Shown piece by piece: positions 7,540-16,294 of a stretch of DNA of 64,000 nucleotides (position 1 is the stretch's first letter; every line of letters starts with the position of its first letter). The notes under the pieces are model-generated. The model did not search any database. It was given only the letters and a program-made list of their open reading frames with translations, and had not been told where the DNA came from. This stretch comes from Leeuwenhoekiella sp. MAR_2009_132 (GTDB lineage Bacteria; Bacteroidota; Bacteroidia; Flavobacteriales; Flavobacteriaceae): positions 2,254,060-2,318,059 of the forward strand of contig NZ_JHZY01000004.1 of the NCBI RefSeq assembly GCF_000687915.1, in the 5' to 3' direction. The position numbers and the translations under genes were made by a program.

Positions 7540-9168
7540 CTAAACCTGTATTATTCCTAAATTAAACTTCTTTTCAATAGGTGCGTGGTTAGCAGCTTCA
7601 ATACCTGTAGAAATCCAATTGCGTGTTTCTAAGGGGTCTATAATAGCATCTGTCCAAATACGTGATGCAGCATAATACGGTGAAACCTGCTCATCATAAC
7701 GAGCTTTTATACGGTCGTACAGCTCTTTTTCAACTTCTTCAGTAATCTCTTTACCTTGTTTTTTAAGTGAAGCAGTTTCTATTTGTAATAAAACTTTTGC
7801 AGCACTATTACCACTCATAACAGCAAGCTCTGCAGACGGCCAGGCGACTATTAGGCGTGGGTCATATGCTTTTCCGCACATAGCATAATTACCGGCACCA
7901 TAAGAGTTACCTATTACAATGGTAAATTTTGGCACTACCGAATTACTAACGGCATTTACCATCTTTGCACCATCTTTAATAATACCACCATGTTCACTTT
8001 TGCTTCCTACCATAAAACCGGTAACATCTTGTAAAAAAACCAGAGGAATTTTTTTCTGATTACAGTTAGCAATAAAACGTGTGGCTTTATCTGCACTGTC
8101 GCTATAGATCACACCACCAAACTGCATTTCGCCATTCTTAGTTTTTACAATTTTTCGCTGGTTAGCAACAATACCTACTGCCCAGCCATCTATACGTGCG
8201 TATGCTGTAATAAGTGTCTGCCCGTAGCCCTCTTTATATTCTTCAAATTCAGAATTATCAACAAGACGTTTGATGATATCTTTCATGTCATATTGATCAC
8301 TGCGCTTGGCAGGTAAAATCCCAAATATATCTTTAGGGTCTTCGGTAGGTTTTGAAGCGGCAATTCGGTTAAAACCTGCCTTATCAAAATCACCTATTTT
8401 GCCCATTATATTCTTTATTCTGGTAAGTGCATCTTTATCGTCTGTAGCTTTGTAATCTGTTACGCCACTTATTTCACAATGTGTTGTAGCGCCACCCAGC
8501 GTCTCATTATCTACACTTTCACCTATAGCAGCTTTGACCAAATAACTGCCGGCAAGAAAAATACTACCTGTTTTATCTACAATCATTGCCTCATCACTCA
8601 TAATGGGCAGGTAGGCACCACCGGCAACACAACTTCCCATTATAGCACTAATTTGAGTAATGCCCATACTACTCATTACCGCATTGTTTCTAAAAATGCG
8701 TCCAAAATGTTCTTTGTCTGGGAAAATCTCATCCTGCATAGGTAAATAAACTCCGGCACTGTCAACTAGATAAATGATAGGCAGTCTGTTCTCAATGCTT
8801 ATTTCTTGAGCTCTTAAATTTTTCTTACCTGTAATAGGAAACCACGCTCCGGCTTTTACAGTGGCGTCATTCGCAACCACAACGCAAAGTTTACCGCTTA
8901 CCTTTCCTATTTTAACAACTACACCGCCACTTGGGCAACCGCCGTGTTCTTCATACATACCGTCACCGGCAAATGCAGCTATTTCGATAGCCTTTTCGGG
9001 TTTGTCAAGTAGAAAATTTATGCGTTCACGTGCAGTAAGTTTACCTGCAGCGTGTTGTTTAGCGATACGTTGCTCACCACCTCCCAGCTTAACTTTAGCA
9101 AAACGTTGTTTAAGGTCTGAGGTAAGTAGTTTATTGTGATCTTCGTTTTTGTTGAATTTGATGTCCAT
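7540..9168 (-). CDS. Acyl-CoA carboxylase beta subunit (methylcrotonoyl-/propionyl-CoA carboxylase type)
   Basis: This is the carboxyltransferase subunit of a biotin-dependent acyl-CoA carboxylase: carboxyl-biotin transfers CO2 to an acyl-CoA. The 542-residue product has two crotonase-fold halves. Phrases such as GKLTARERINFLLD, VANDATVKAGAWFP, IYLVDSAGVYLPMQDE, FPDKEHFGRIF and MGSCVAGGAYLPIMSDE match methylcrotonoyl-CoA carboxylase beta better than propionyl-CoA carboxylase; the FLQDVTGFMVG and GNSYGAGNYAMCGKAYDPR motifs are in the second half. ATG 9168 is preferred over GTG 9192, which falls inside a structured RNA element. No biotin carboxylase/BCCP subunit is in the window. A Flavo-1-like element ends 11 bases before the start. 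Confidence 0.92.
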   Translation of the reverse strand: MDIKFNKNEDHNKLLTSDLKQRFAKVKLGGGEQRIAKQHAAGKLTARERINFLLDKPEKAIEIAAFAGDGMYEEHGGCPSGGVVVKIGKVSGKLCVVVANDATVKAGAWFPITGKKNLRAQEISIENRLPIIYLVDSAGVYLPMQDEIFPDKEHFGRIFRNNAVMSSMGITQISAIMGSCVAGGAYLPIMSDEAMIVDKTGSIFLAGSYLVKAAIGESVDNETLGGATTHCEISGVTDYKATDDKDALTRIKNIMGKIGDFDKAGFNRIAASKPTEDPKDIFGILPAKRSDQYDMKDIIKRLVDNSEFEEYKEGYGQTLITAYARIDGWAVGIVANQRKIVKTKNGEMQFGGVIYSDSADKATRFIANCNQKKIPLVFLQDVTGFMVGSKSEHGGIIKDGAKMVNAVSNSVVPKFTIVIGNSYGAGNYAMCGKAYDPRLIVAWPSAELAVMSGNSAAKVLLQIETASLKKQGKEITEEVEKELYDRIKARYDEQVSPYYAASRIWTDAIIDPLETRNWISTGIEAANHAPIEKKFNLGIIQV

Positions 9169-9179
9169 ATGCAATGTTT

Positions 9180-9270
9180 GGGCGTTCCCCACACTAAGGT
9201 GTGGGGCGGGCTCGCAGCGCTACACGCCAGCCGTTGGCTTTGGCGGGGTAACTGCTTTGATCCCTAACGC
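9180..9270 (-). ncRNA. Structured RNA element, minus-strand copy (Flavo-1-like)
   Basis: Read on the minus strand, the element starts GCGTTAGGGATC and ends GGGGAACGCCC. An outer stem pairs GCGTT with AACGC (9266-9270 with 9182-9186). An inner hairpin CGCC-AA-AGCC/GGCT-GGCG occupies 9225-9245, and a perfect 8-bp hairpin CCCCACAC/GTGTGGGG with loop CTTA occupies 9187-9206. Conserved unpaired blocks AGGGAT, GTAGCG and AGCCCG are shared with the plus-strand copy at 9362-9462. The base-paired parts differ but stay complementary. The match to the Rfam family Flavo-1 is from memory and unverified. Confidence 0.65.
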
Positions 9271-9361
9271 AGGATTGAATTGTAACGAAAATACGAAATC
9301 GACATCGTAATCTTCAGTTATATTTATATGAAAAAAACGATATTTGTTTTTTACATTACTT

Positions 9362-9462
9362 GCGTAAGGGATAGCAGCGGCATCCTGCTCTGAAACTTAA
9401 ACGAAAGAGCAGATATAGCGAATAGCCCGACTCTATTAGTTTTTACTAATAGAGTTACGCCC
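9362..9462 (+). ncRNA. Structured RNA element, plus-strand copy (Flavo-1-like)
   Basis: The element starts GCGTAAGGGAT and ends GTTACGCCC. The outer stem pairs GCGTAA (9362-9367) with TTACGC (9455-9460). A 7-bp hairpin CTGCTCT/AGAGCAG spans 9385-9412, and a 10-bp hairpin ACTCTATTAG/CTAATAGAGT spans 9430-9455. It shares AGGGAT, AGC-G, ATAGCG and AGCCCG with the minus-strand copy, while the stems are rebuilt from different bases. It ends 15 bases before the ATG of the small membrane protein. Together the two copies describe a three-way junction. Confidence 0.65.
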
Positions 9463-9477
9463 TAAATCTAAAAACCA

Positions 9478-9657
9478 ATGATGAATAAAAATACAGTACT
9501 AAGCTGGGCAACCTTTATTATGATTGTTGTAGGTCTGGCACTTATAGCATTAGGTGCTTTTAGATATAACGAAATCGCCGGTTACGGTTTTGCCGCAGTG
9601 GGAGTTGGTTTTTTTGCAATTGCCTGGGTATTTAATGCATTAAAGGGTCGTGTCTAA
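9478..9657 (+). CDS. Small two-helix membrane protein (59 aa)
   Basis: Read directly from the DNA: MMNKNTVLSWATFIMIVVGL, then a Gly-rich turn (GAFRYNEIAGYG) and a second helix ending FNALKGRV. Two transmembrane helices are evident. It resembles a small membrane protein family widespread in flavobacteria (CAL67264 type), which has no known function. Its stop overlaps the next start in the arrangement TAATG, a classical coupling signal, so it and the DinB gene form an operon. The structured RNA element lies immediately upstream. A second ATG one codon later could also be the start. Confidence 0.75.
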   Translation: MMNKNTVLSWATFIMIVVGLALIALGAFRYNEIAGYGFAAVGVGFFAIAWVFNALKGRV

Positions 9658-10127
9658 TGTCTAAAGCACAACTTAAATCTCATTTATTAAGACACTTAAA
9701 AGGTGGGGAGGCATTTATGCCTATAGATGATTTGCTTGACAAAATTAGTTTTAAAAATATAGGGGATCGCCCCGTAGGATTGCCTTATTCTTTTTATGAG
9801 ATTTTTTATCATATAAATTATGCTCAGAAAGACATTTTAGACTTTTGCACTTCAGAGCATTATACATTACCTAACTGGCCTGCAGATTACTGGCCATTAG
9901 AGAAAACAGCTGAAACTAAAAAAGAATGGAAACTTCTTAAAGAGCATTTTTTTACAGACAGAATGCTATTAACAAGTTTTATCGAGAATGAGGAAACAGA
10001 TTTAATGGCTGTAGCAAAACATGGCGAGAAGCAATCTGTATTGCGGGAATTAATGCTCGTTATTGAACACAATGCCTATCATACAGGGCAGCTCGCCATT
10101 ATTTTACGACTTTTAGGTTTACATTAA
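9657..10127 (+). CDS. DinB-family putative metal-dependent protein
   Basis: The 156-residue product is a four-helix-bundle DinB/YfiT-like protein. The three expected metal-binding histidines are His52 (IFYHINYAQ) and His138 and His142 (IEHNAYHTGQ). Members bind divalent metal and include thiol-dependent transferases, but the substrate here is unknown. It starts within the stop of the small membrane protein (TAATG) and ends 4 bases before the convergent molybdenum-subunit gene. Confidence 0.85.
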   Translation: MSKAQLKSHLLRHLKGGEAFMPIDDLLDKISFKNIGDRPVGLPYSFYEIFYHINYAQKDILDFCTSEHYTLPNWPADYWPLEKTAETKKEWKLLKEHFFTDRMLLTSFIENEETDLMAVAKHGEKQSVLRELMLVIEHNAYHTGQLAIILRLLGLH

Positions 10128-10131
10128 AGTA

Positions 10132-12309
10132 TTAAGCGACTTCAACTGGTGTAGTAATTATTTTTTCAGGAGTGATAGGCAAATCGCGTACACGCTTACC
10201 GGTTGCATTAAACACAGCATTAGAGATCGCTGCTGCAATACTTGTAATTCCTAATTCTCCTATACCTTTCACACCCATCGGGTTAGCGATATAATCCTCC
10301 TCGGGTAGAAAAATAACATCTATTTTACCTAAATCTAGATTTACAGGTACATGATAATCTGCAAATGAACGTGTTATAAAATTACCGTGATTAGGCTCTA
10401 TTTGCGAGTGCTCTGTTAAAGCCTGACCTATTCCCCAGGTAATACCGCCTATTATTTGCCCGTAAGCTGTTTTTGGATTTAAAATTTTACCAGCAGAGCC
10501 CACATTTACAAAATGCTTAAGACGTATCATCCCGCTATATTTATCTACCCATACCTCACAAAAGTTTGCACCAAAAGAATATACCGAGTATTTATCAAAT
10601 TCAGCAGTAGGTCCTGCTGTACCTTCGGCTTCAAATTCTTTAAGTTTTGCTTTTTTCATAAGCTCTGCAATACTTAAATCTTCGCTGGTATTTGCCAGGG
10701 TTTTTAAGGAGGTAAAAGCATTATCGCAAGCAGCTTTAGCGCCATTTGTATACGAGGCTGCACCCCATGACCCACCCGAACCCGGTGTTTTTGGAAATTT
10801 AGAATCCCCTAATTCTACACTTATTTGCTCAATAGGAATTTTTAAATATTCTGCAACCGTTTGTCCTATAATAGTATAACTGCCGGTTCCTATATCTGTA
10901 GCATCAGATTGTACGGTTGCAAGTACTTTTTCTCCCTCTAGTTTCAGGCTAATTTTAGCCGAACTTTCCATATATGGAGCCTGTCGTGATGATGCGCTCA
11001 TGCCGTAACCTACCAGCCAGTTTTCCTTTTTGGTATGACCGGGATTTGGATTCCATTTATTTTTCCAATCAAACTTTTTTGCACCTATGCGTATACATTC
11101 TACGAGTTGTCTTGAAGAAAACGGTTTGTCAACACTCAAATCGTGTTGTGTATCATTTTTAATGCGAAGTTCTGCAGGATCCATTTGCAATTTAAATGCA
11201 AGCTCATCCATGGCAGATTCTAAAGCAAAGCTACCCGGCGCTTCACCCGGTGCACGCATCCATCGTGGTGACGGTAAGTTAAGCTTCATTAATTTATGCG
11301 TAACTAGCGAATTGGGTGTGTTGTATAACATACGCGTCATCGCGCCACATTGTTCCTGAAATTCTTCATAAACAGAAGTTGCTGCAGTAGTTTCGTGAGC
11401 TACGGCGGTAAGTTTACCCTCTTTGTCTGCACCCAATCGCATATGCTGGCGGTTGTGTTGTCTAAAACCTACAGCAGTAAACATTTCATGACGGGTTACG
11501 GTAAGCTGCACCGGTCTGCCGGTCATTTTTGCTGCCATGATTCCTAAAATACCGTGCTCTCTAAGCTGTAGTTTAGAACCAAATCCTCCTCCAACATAAG
11601 GAGTAATTACACGTACATTATCTTCAGAAATCTGAAAGGTATCTGCAATGGTTTTTACTGCGTGCGCAACAATTTGAGTAGATGCATAGGCAGTTACTTT
11701 GTCACCTTCCCAGGTTGCAATTATATTGTGCAACTCCATAGGGTGGTGATGTTCTATAGGTGTGTTATAGGTGACATCTACTGTTTTAAAGGCTTCGTTC
11801 ATACCTTTTTCAACATCTCCCCATTGCGTATTTGTATGAGAATCCCCATTAATTTTTTTGGGCATGTAGAGTTCGTCTGTATGCTTATCAAAATCTATTT
11901 TAGGGTTCTCCTGATCGTATGTAACTTTAACAAGATTTGCTGCATAACGTGCCTGCTCAAAGGTTTCTGCTACTACAACACCTATGTACTCACCATAATA
12001 ATGAACATCTGTTGTTTGTAAACTGGGAGAAATACTTTTTGTATCTGGAGATTCGAAGCGACCGCCATACCCTTTAAGTTTCATAGCATTTTCATGCGTA
12101 ATAATTTTGAGAACGCCTTCTTGCTTTTCGGCTTCAGTAGTATCTATACTAAGTATTTTACCTGCTGCAATAGTACTTTGTATTCCCTGAGCAAATGCCA
12201 AATTATCTATGGCAAATTCTGAAGAATATTTTGCTTTCCCCATTACTTTTAAAGTCCCTTCCAAGCGACTTATAGCATTGCCTGTTCCTGATTTTTTTTG
12301 ATCTTTCAT
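10132..12309 (-). CDS. Xanthine dehydrogenase family, molybdopterin-binding subunit (PaoC/YagR-like)
   Basis: The 725-residue product is the large catalytic subunit of a heterotrimeric molybdenum hydroxylase. It contains the molybdopterin-contacting VGGGFGSK motif in the middle and the active-site Glu in GVKGIGELGITS near the C-terminus, the base that activates water in this family. With its two partners it most resembles the periplasmic aldehyde oxidoreductase PaoABC, which oxidises aldehydes to acids. It is the third gene of a three-gene operon, starting 10 bases after the FAD subunit. No XdhC/PaoD maturation chaperone is in the window. Confidence 0.9.
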   Translation of the reverse strand: MKDQKKSGTGNAISRLEGTLKVMGKAKYSSEFAIDNLAFAQGIQSTIAAGKILSIDTTEAEKQEGVLKIITHENAMKLKGYGGRFESPDTKSISPSLQTTDVHYYGEYIGVVVAETFEQARYAANLVKVTYDQENPKIDFDKHTDELYMPKKINGDSHTNTQWGDVEKGMNEAFKTVDVTYNTPIEHHHPMELHNIIATWEGDKVTAYASTQIVAHAVKTIADTFQISEDNVRVITPYVGGGFGSKLQLREHGILGIMAAKMTGRPVQLTVTRHEMFTAVGFRQHNRQHMRLGADKEGKLTAVAHETTAATSVYEEFQEQCGAMTRMLYNTPNSLVTHKLMKLNLPSPRWMRAPGEAPGSFALESAMDELAFKLQMDPAELRIKNDTQHDLSVDKPFSSRQLVECIRIGAKKFDWKNKWNPNPGHTKKENWLVGYGMSASSRQAPYMESSAKISLKLEGEKVLATVQSDATDIGTGSYTIIGQTVAEYLKIPIEQISVELGDSKFPKTPGSGGSWGAASYTNGAKAACDNAFTSLKTLANTSEDLSIAELMKKAKLKEFEAEGTAGPTAEFDKYSVYSFGANFCEVWVDKYSGMIRLKHFVNVGSAGKILNPKTAYGQIIGGITWGIGQALTEHSQIEPNHGNFITRSFADYHVPVNLDLGKIDVIFLPEEDYIANPMGVKGIGELGITSIAAAISNAVFNATGKRVRDLPITPEKIITTPVEVA

Positions 12310-12319
12310 GAGGGTTGTT

Positions 12320-13309
12320 TTAACTTCTGGAAGTTGCTTGAAGAAGAGCTCTTACGAGTGTTTTCTTAGCTAATTCAATTTTATATTCGTTCTGGTCTAA
12401 CGGTTTTGCATCTTGAAGCGCAAGATCTGCCGCTGCTTCAAAAGTTTCTTTTGTTGCTTTTTTGCCAATTAGAAATTTTTCGACTTTGTCTAATTTCCAA
12501 GGTTTGTGAGCAACCTTACCTAATGCTAAACCGGCTTTTGTGATGGTATTATTTTCAATTTGTAAACCCACTGCTGCAGATACTAATGCAAATGCATAGC
12601 TTGAGCGTTCTCTTACTTTTAAATAATAATAATGTTTAGGATAAGCAGATTTAGGTAAATCTATAGCTGTGATTAACTCACCAGTATTTAAATTGGTGTC
12701 TTTTTCCGGTTGATCTCCCGGTAATCTGTGAAATTCTGAAAATGGAATGGTACGGGTTTTTCCTTCCTGATTTTGAACAGTGACTGTCGCATCAAGAGCG
12801 GCAAGCGCCACACTCATATCTGAAGGATGCGTTGCAACGCATGATTCACTCCACCCAAAGATTGCATGTTTACTATTAATACCGTTAAGTGCTCCACACC
12901 CGGTGCCGGGCTCTCTTTTATTACAAGGCATTGAAGTCTCATAAAAATAAGGACATCGTGTGCGCTGTAAAAGATTGCCGCCATTTGTAGCCATATTGCG
13001 TATTTGCTCTGTTGCAGCGGCAAGAATAGCCATTGATAGCAGGGGATAATTTTCTTTTACTAAAGGATTATTTGCGGTATGGGTGTTACTTACCATAGCT
13101 CCTAGCGAAAGGCCTCCCGAAGCATTTTTTTGAATCTCTTTAAAAGGAAGATCTGCAACTTCTACGATATGATCTGGGCGTTCTACATCTTCTTTCATTA
13201 AATCAAGAAGATTAGTACCGCCACCTAGATAATGCGTTTTTTTATTCTGCTTGTGTTGTGATACAGCTTCTGAAGCAGATTGCGGACTGTGAAATTGAAA
13301 AGGTCTCAT
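12320..13309 (-). CDS. Xanthine dehydrogenase family, FAD-binding subunit with [4Fe-4S] motif (PaoB/YagS-like)
   Basis: The 329-residue product has the FAD-binding signature (YLGGGTNLLDLM, residues 27-38; ATNGGNLLQRTRC, 107-119) and a C-terminal CO-dehydrogenase-flavoprotein domain. Four cysteines, Cys119, Cys129, Cys138 and Cys157, lie in the pattern RCPYFY-MPCNKREPGTGCG-SCVATHPSD. This is the extra [4Fe-4S] insertion known from E. coli PaoB and absent from ordinary xanthine dehydrogenases, which makes a PaoABC-type aldehyde oxidoreductase the best assignment. It passes electrons between the 2Fe-2S subunit and FAD. It lies 16 bases after the 2Fe-2S gene. Confidence 0.9.
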   Translation of the reverse strand: MRPFQFHSPQSASEAVSQHKQNKKTHYLGGGTNLLDLMKEDVERPDHIVEVADLPFKEIQKNASGGLSLGAMVSNTHTANNPLVKENYPLLSMAILAAATEQIRNMATNGGNLLQRTRCPYFYETSMPCNKREPGTGCGALNGINSKHAIFGWSESCVATHPSDMSVALAALDATVTVQNQEGKTRTIPFSEFHRLPGDQPEKDTNLNTGELITAIDLPKSAYPKHYYYLKVRERSSYAFALVSAAVGLQIENNTITKAGLALGKVAHKPWKLDKVEKFLIGKKATKETFEAAADLALQDAKPLDQNEYKIELAKKTLVRALLQATSRS

Positions 13310-13325
13310 TGTGTTAGTTCTTTAA

Positions 13326-14126
13326 TTAGTCTGCAGATCTACTGCTGTTAAGTTCTTCTTGGGTAGCAAAGCTCCAGCTAGGGTCTTTACCTTCTCCTAG
13401 ATGCACTTCTTTAATAGCTTCAACAATATTGTTATAGGCCCCGCATCTACAAATGTTACCAGACATACGCTCACGTATTTCTTCATCAGAAAGCGTGGTT
13501 ATCTTATCCTGTACATTAGGAGTGACATAACTTACTTCGCCGCGTTTTGCTTCATCTAAAAGGGCAACAGCAGAGCAAATTTGCCCTGGTGTGCAGTAAC
13601 CACATTGAAAACCATCGTGTTTTAAAAAGGCTTCCTGTATGGGATGCATTTTATTGTTTTGAGCAAGACCTTCTACCGTGGTAATCTTTTTGTCTTTACA
13701 TGTAGCAGAAAGCGTTAAGCATGAAAGTTTACGCTCACCGTCAATAATCACAGTACAGGCGCCGCATTGACCGTGATCGCAACCTTTTTTAGAACCGGTT
13801 AAATCTAATCGTTCGCGTAGCGCATCAAGTAATGTCATTCGGGAATCAACCATCAGCGGATGGATGTCACCGTTAATTTGAAGATTAACTTCAATAGCGT
13901 TTATTAAAGCTTTTGAATCCAATGGTGCTAAGTTTTTAGTTTTTTGAGCGAATAAATCTGATGTAAAATGCGGAAGCGCCATAAGGCTAATTCCTGCTGC
14001 AGACATTTGACCTAAAAAAGAACGGCGTGCGTTACCAAAAATTCCTAATTCGTCAAGTATTTTTTCTTCATCTTCGTGCATTCGTTTATTGGCATAGTCG
14101 CCAGAACTGTTTTTTGAATCATCCAT
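13326..14126 (-). CDS. Xanthine dehydrogenase family, 2Fe-2S subunit with Tat-type signal (PaoA/YagT-like)
   Basis: The 266-residue product carries two [2Fe-2S] sites: the plant-ferredoxin type with Cys116, Cys121, Cys124 and Cys136 (GCDHGQCGAC), and the alpha-helical type with Cys175, Cys178, Cys226 and Cys228 (CGYCTPGQ and CRCG). Residues 33-60 read ARRSFLGQ plus a hydrophobic stretch, a twin-arginine export signal preceded by an unusually long 32-residue n-region. As in PaoABC, this subunit would carry the folded trimer to the periplasm. It is the first gene of the operon and is divergent from ettA. The last residues are a poorly conserved tail. Confidence 0.9.
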   Translation of the reverse strand: MDDSKNSSGDYANKRMHEDEEKILDELGIFGNARRSFLGQMSAAGISLMALPHFTSDLFAQKTKNLAPLDSKALINAIEVNLQINGDIHPLMVDSRMTLLDALRERLDLTGSKKGCDHGQCGACTVIIDGERKLSCLTLSATCKDKKITTVEGLAQNNKMHPIQEAFLKHDGFQCGYCTPGQICSAVALLDEAKRGEVSYVTPNVQDKITTLSDEEIRERMSGNICRCGAYNNIVEAIKEVHLGEGKDPSWSFATQEELNSSRSAD

Positions 14127-14370
14127 CTACAATCGTTTTATTGATTAGCTACTAGTATTGTGAATAGTTCTAAATCTTGTAGTTACAAAAATCAGAGAAC
14201 ACTATTCGGCTTTGTTTCTTGGCATTTTTATAAAATTGAATAATATTTTTAAAAGTGTTGTTTTTCGGCTTGTTATATTTTTGCCAAATAACTTAAATAT
14301 GGGAAATCGGCTATTTTTAAATACACGGAATTCAGGTTAATTAGGTGTTTTCTAACACAAGCCTTTTCAA

Positions 14371-14378
14371 TACCTTTG
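14371..14378 (+). promoter_or_regulatory. Predicted -7 promoter element for ettA
   Basis: TACCTTTGCA matches the flavobacterial -7 consensus TAnnTTTG and lies 60 bases upstream of the ettA ATG. A second candidate, TATTTTTG at 14276-14283, is farther upstream. The 311-base gap between the oxidoreductase operon and ettA must hold promoters for both directions; I see no clear minus-strand box. Confidence 0.5.
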
Positions 14379-14437
14379 CACGGCTATACGACAACCTATT
14401 AAAGGTCTTAAAGCATTAATTTAAAAGAGAAACGCAT

Positions 14438-16129
14438 ATGAGCGACGATAACAAAATAATTTTTTCAATGTCTGGGGTGAGTAAAACCTATCCCGGTGCA
14501 AATACTCCAGTATTAAAAAAGATATACCTGAGCTTTTTCTACGGAGCAAAAATTGGTATTCTAGGTCTTAACGGATCTGGTAAATCTACCTTGATGAAAA
14601 TTATTGCAGGTTTAGATACTAATTTTCAGGGAGATGTAACTTCAGATAAAGAATTTTCGGTAGGCTACTTAGAGCAAGAGCCTAAACTTGATCCTGAGAA
14701 AACCGTTCTTGAAATCGTAAAAGAAGGAGCTGCGGAAACCGTAGCAATACTTGATGAGTATAATAAAATAAATGATTCTTTTGGTCTTGAAGAAGTGTAT
14801 TCTGATGCAGATAAGATGGATAAGCTTATGGCTCGTCAGGCTGTTTTACAAGATGAGATAGATGCACGTGGTGCGTGGGAGCTAGATAACAAACTTGAAG
14901 TTGCTATGGACGCATTACGCACGCCACCGGCAGATCAAAAGATAGGAGTACTTTCTGGTGGTGAAAAGAGACGTGTTGCTTTGTGTCGTCTGCTATTACA
15001 GGAGCCAGATGTATTGCTTCTTGATGAGCCTACTAACCACTTAGATGCAGAATCTGTACACTGGTTAGAACATCATTTAGCTCAATATAAGGGTACTGTT
15101 ATCGCTGTAACTCACGACCGTTATTTCTTAGATAATGTCGCAGGATGGATTCTTGAATTAGATCGCGGCGAAGGTATCCCCTGGAAAGGAAATTACTCAT
15201 CCTGGCTAGATCAAAAATCTAAGCGAATGGCTCAGGAAAGTAAAACGGCTTCTAAACGCCAAAAGACGCTTGAGCGTGAGTTGGAGTGGGTGCGTCAGGG
15301 AGCTAAAGGTCGCCAGACAAAACAAAAAGCCCGTTTACAGAACTATGACAAAATGATGAGTCAGGATCAGAAACAGGTTGATGAGAAACTTGAGATTTAC
15401 ATACCTAATGGACCTCGTTTAGGTACTAATGTAATTGAGGCTAAAGGAGTAAGTAAAGCTTTTGGAGATAAGTTATTGTATGAAGATTTAAACTTCAATC
15501 TTCCTCAGGCAGGTATAGTAGGTATTATAGGGCCTAACGGTGCTGGTAAAACAACCATTTTCAAAATGATTATGGGTGAATTGCAGGCAGATAAAGGGGA
15601 GTTTGTGGTAGGAGATACAGCGCAGATTGCTTACGTAGATCAGAGCCATAGCAATATAGATCCCGAAAAAACAATTTGGCAGAACTTCTCAGACGAGCAG
15701 GAGCTTATTTTAATGGGAGGTAAAGAGGTAAACTCTAGAGCATATTTAAGTCGTTTTAACTTTAGCGGAAGCGAGCAAAACAAAAAAGTATCTACACTTT
15801 CTGGAGGAGAGCGCAATCGTCTACACCTTGCCATGACTTTAAGAGAAGAAGGTAACGTACTGCTGCTTGATGAGCCTACAAACGACCTTGACGTTAATAC
15901 ATTAAGAGCGCTTGAAGAAGGGCTTGAGAATTTTGCAGGTTGTGCTGTGGTTATTTCTCACGACCGCTGGTTCTTAGACCGTATCTGCACACATATTTTA
16001 GCATTTGAAGGGGATAGCCAGGTTTACTTTTTTGAAGGTGGTTTCTCTGAATATGAAGAAAATAAGAAAAAACGTTTAGGTGGGGATTTAATGCCCAAGC
16101 GTATTAAGTATAAAAAATTAGTTCGCTAA
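14438..16129 (+). CDS. ettA: Energy-dependent translational throttle protein EttA (ABC-F ATPase)
   Basis: The 563-residue product is a soluble ABC-F protein with two ATPase domains. Domain 1 has Walker A GLNGSGKST (43-51), signature LSGGEKRR (172-179) and Walker B LLLDEPTN (193-200). Domain 2 repeats them as GPNGAGKTT, LSGGERNR and LLLDEPTN. Between them lies the charged P-site linker with KRQKTLERELEWVRQGAKGR-type sequence, and the arm region is short, as in EttA. The family binds the ribosomal E-site and gates translation according to ATP/ADP ratio. It is monocistronic: own promoter and a strong terminator after the stop. Confidence 0.95.
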   Translation: MSDDNKIIFSMSGVSKTYPGANTPVLKKIYLSFFYGAKIGILGLNGSGKSTLMKIIAGLDTNFQGDVTSDKEFSVGYLEQEPKLDPEKTVLEIVKEGAAETVAILDEYNKINDSFGLEEVYSDADKMDKLMARQAVLQDEIDARGAWELDNKLEVAMDALRTPPADQKIGVLSGGEKRRVALCRLLLQEPDVLLLDEPTNHLDAESVHWLEHHLAQYKGTVIAVTHDRYFLDNVAGWILELDRGEGIPWKGNYSSWLDQKSKRMAQESKTASKRQKTLERELEWVRQGAKGRQTKQKARLQNYDKMMSQDQKQVDEKLEIYIPNGPRLGTNVIEAKGVSKAFGDKLLYEDLNFNLPQAGIVGIIGPNGAGKTTIFKMIMGELQADKGEFVVGDTAQIAYVDQSHSNIDPEKTIWQNFSDEQELILMGGKEVNSRAYLSRFNFSGSEQNKKVSTLSGGERNRLHLAMTLREEGNVLLLDEPTNDLDVNTLRALEEGLENFAGCAVVISHDRWFLDRICTHILAFEGDSQVYFFEGGFSEYEENKKKRLGGDLMPKRIKYKKLVR

Positions 16130-16152
16130 CTACAACTAATCAAAATCTTTTA

Positions 16153-16190
16153 AAGCCTCTTAATTCTGTAAAGAATTAAGAGGCTTTTCT
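16153..16190 (+). terminator. Intrinsic terminator after ettA
   Basis: A perfect 14-bp stem (AAGCCTCTTAATTC with its complement, 16153-16166 and 16173-16186) with a 6-base loop, followed by a T-rich tract. Confidence 0.9.
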
Positions 16191-16294
16191 CTTTATACGT
16201 TATAGAACAATTGATTTAGTGTAGCCCTTCAAAATTGCTAATAAAATAATTCTATTTTTATTAATTCTAAATAGAGTAAAATCATTTGGATTTT

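Noticed and set aside
8479..9139. Plus-strand open frames inside the carboxylase gene
   Set aside because: They are antisense shadows of a conserved enzyme and show no domain, signal or coding pattern.
9169..9192. GTG 9192 as start of the carboxylase
   Set aside because: The extra residues are encoded by the 3' hairpin of the structured RNA element, and ATG 9168 gives a normal N-terminus.
11350..12021. Plus-strand open frames inside the molybdenum-subunit gene
   Set aside because: Antisense shadows; Cys/Phe/Ile-rich composition is that of reverse-read coding DNA.
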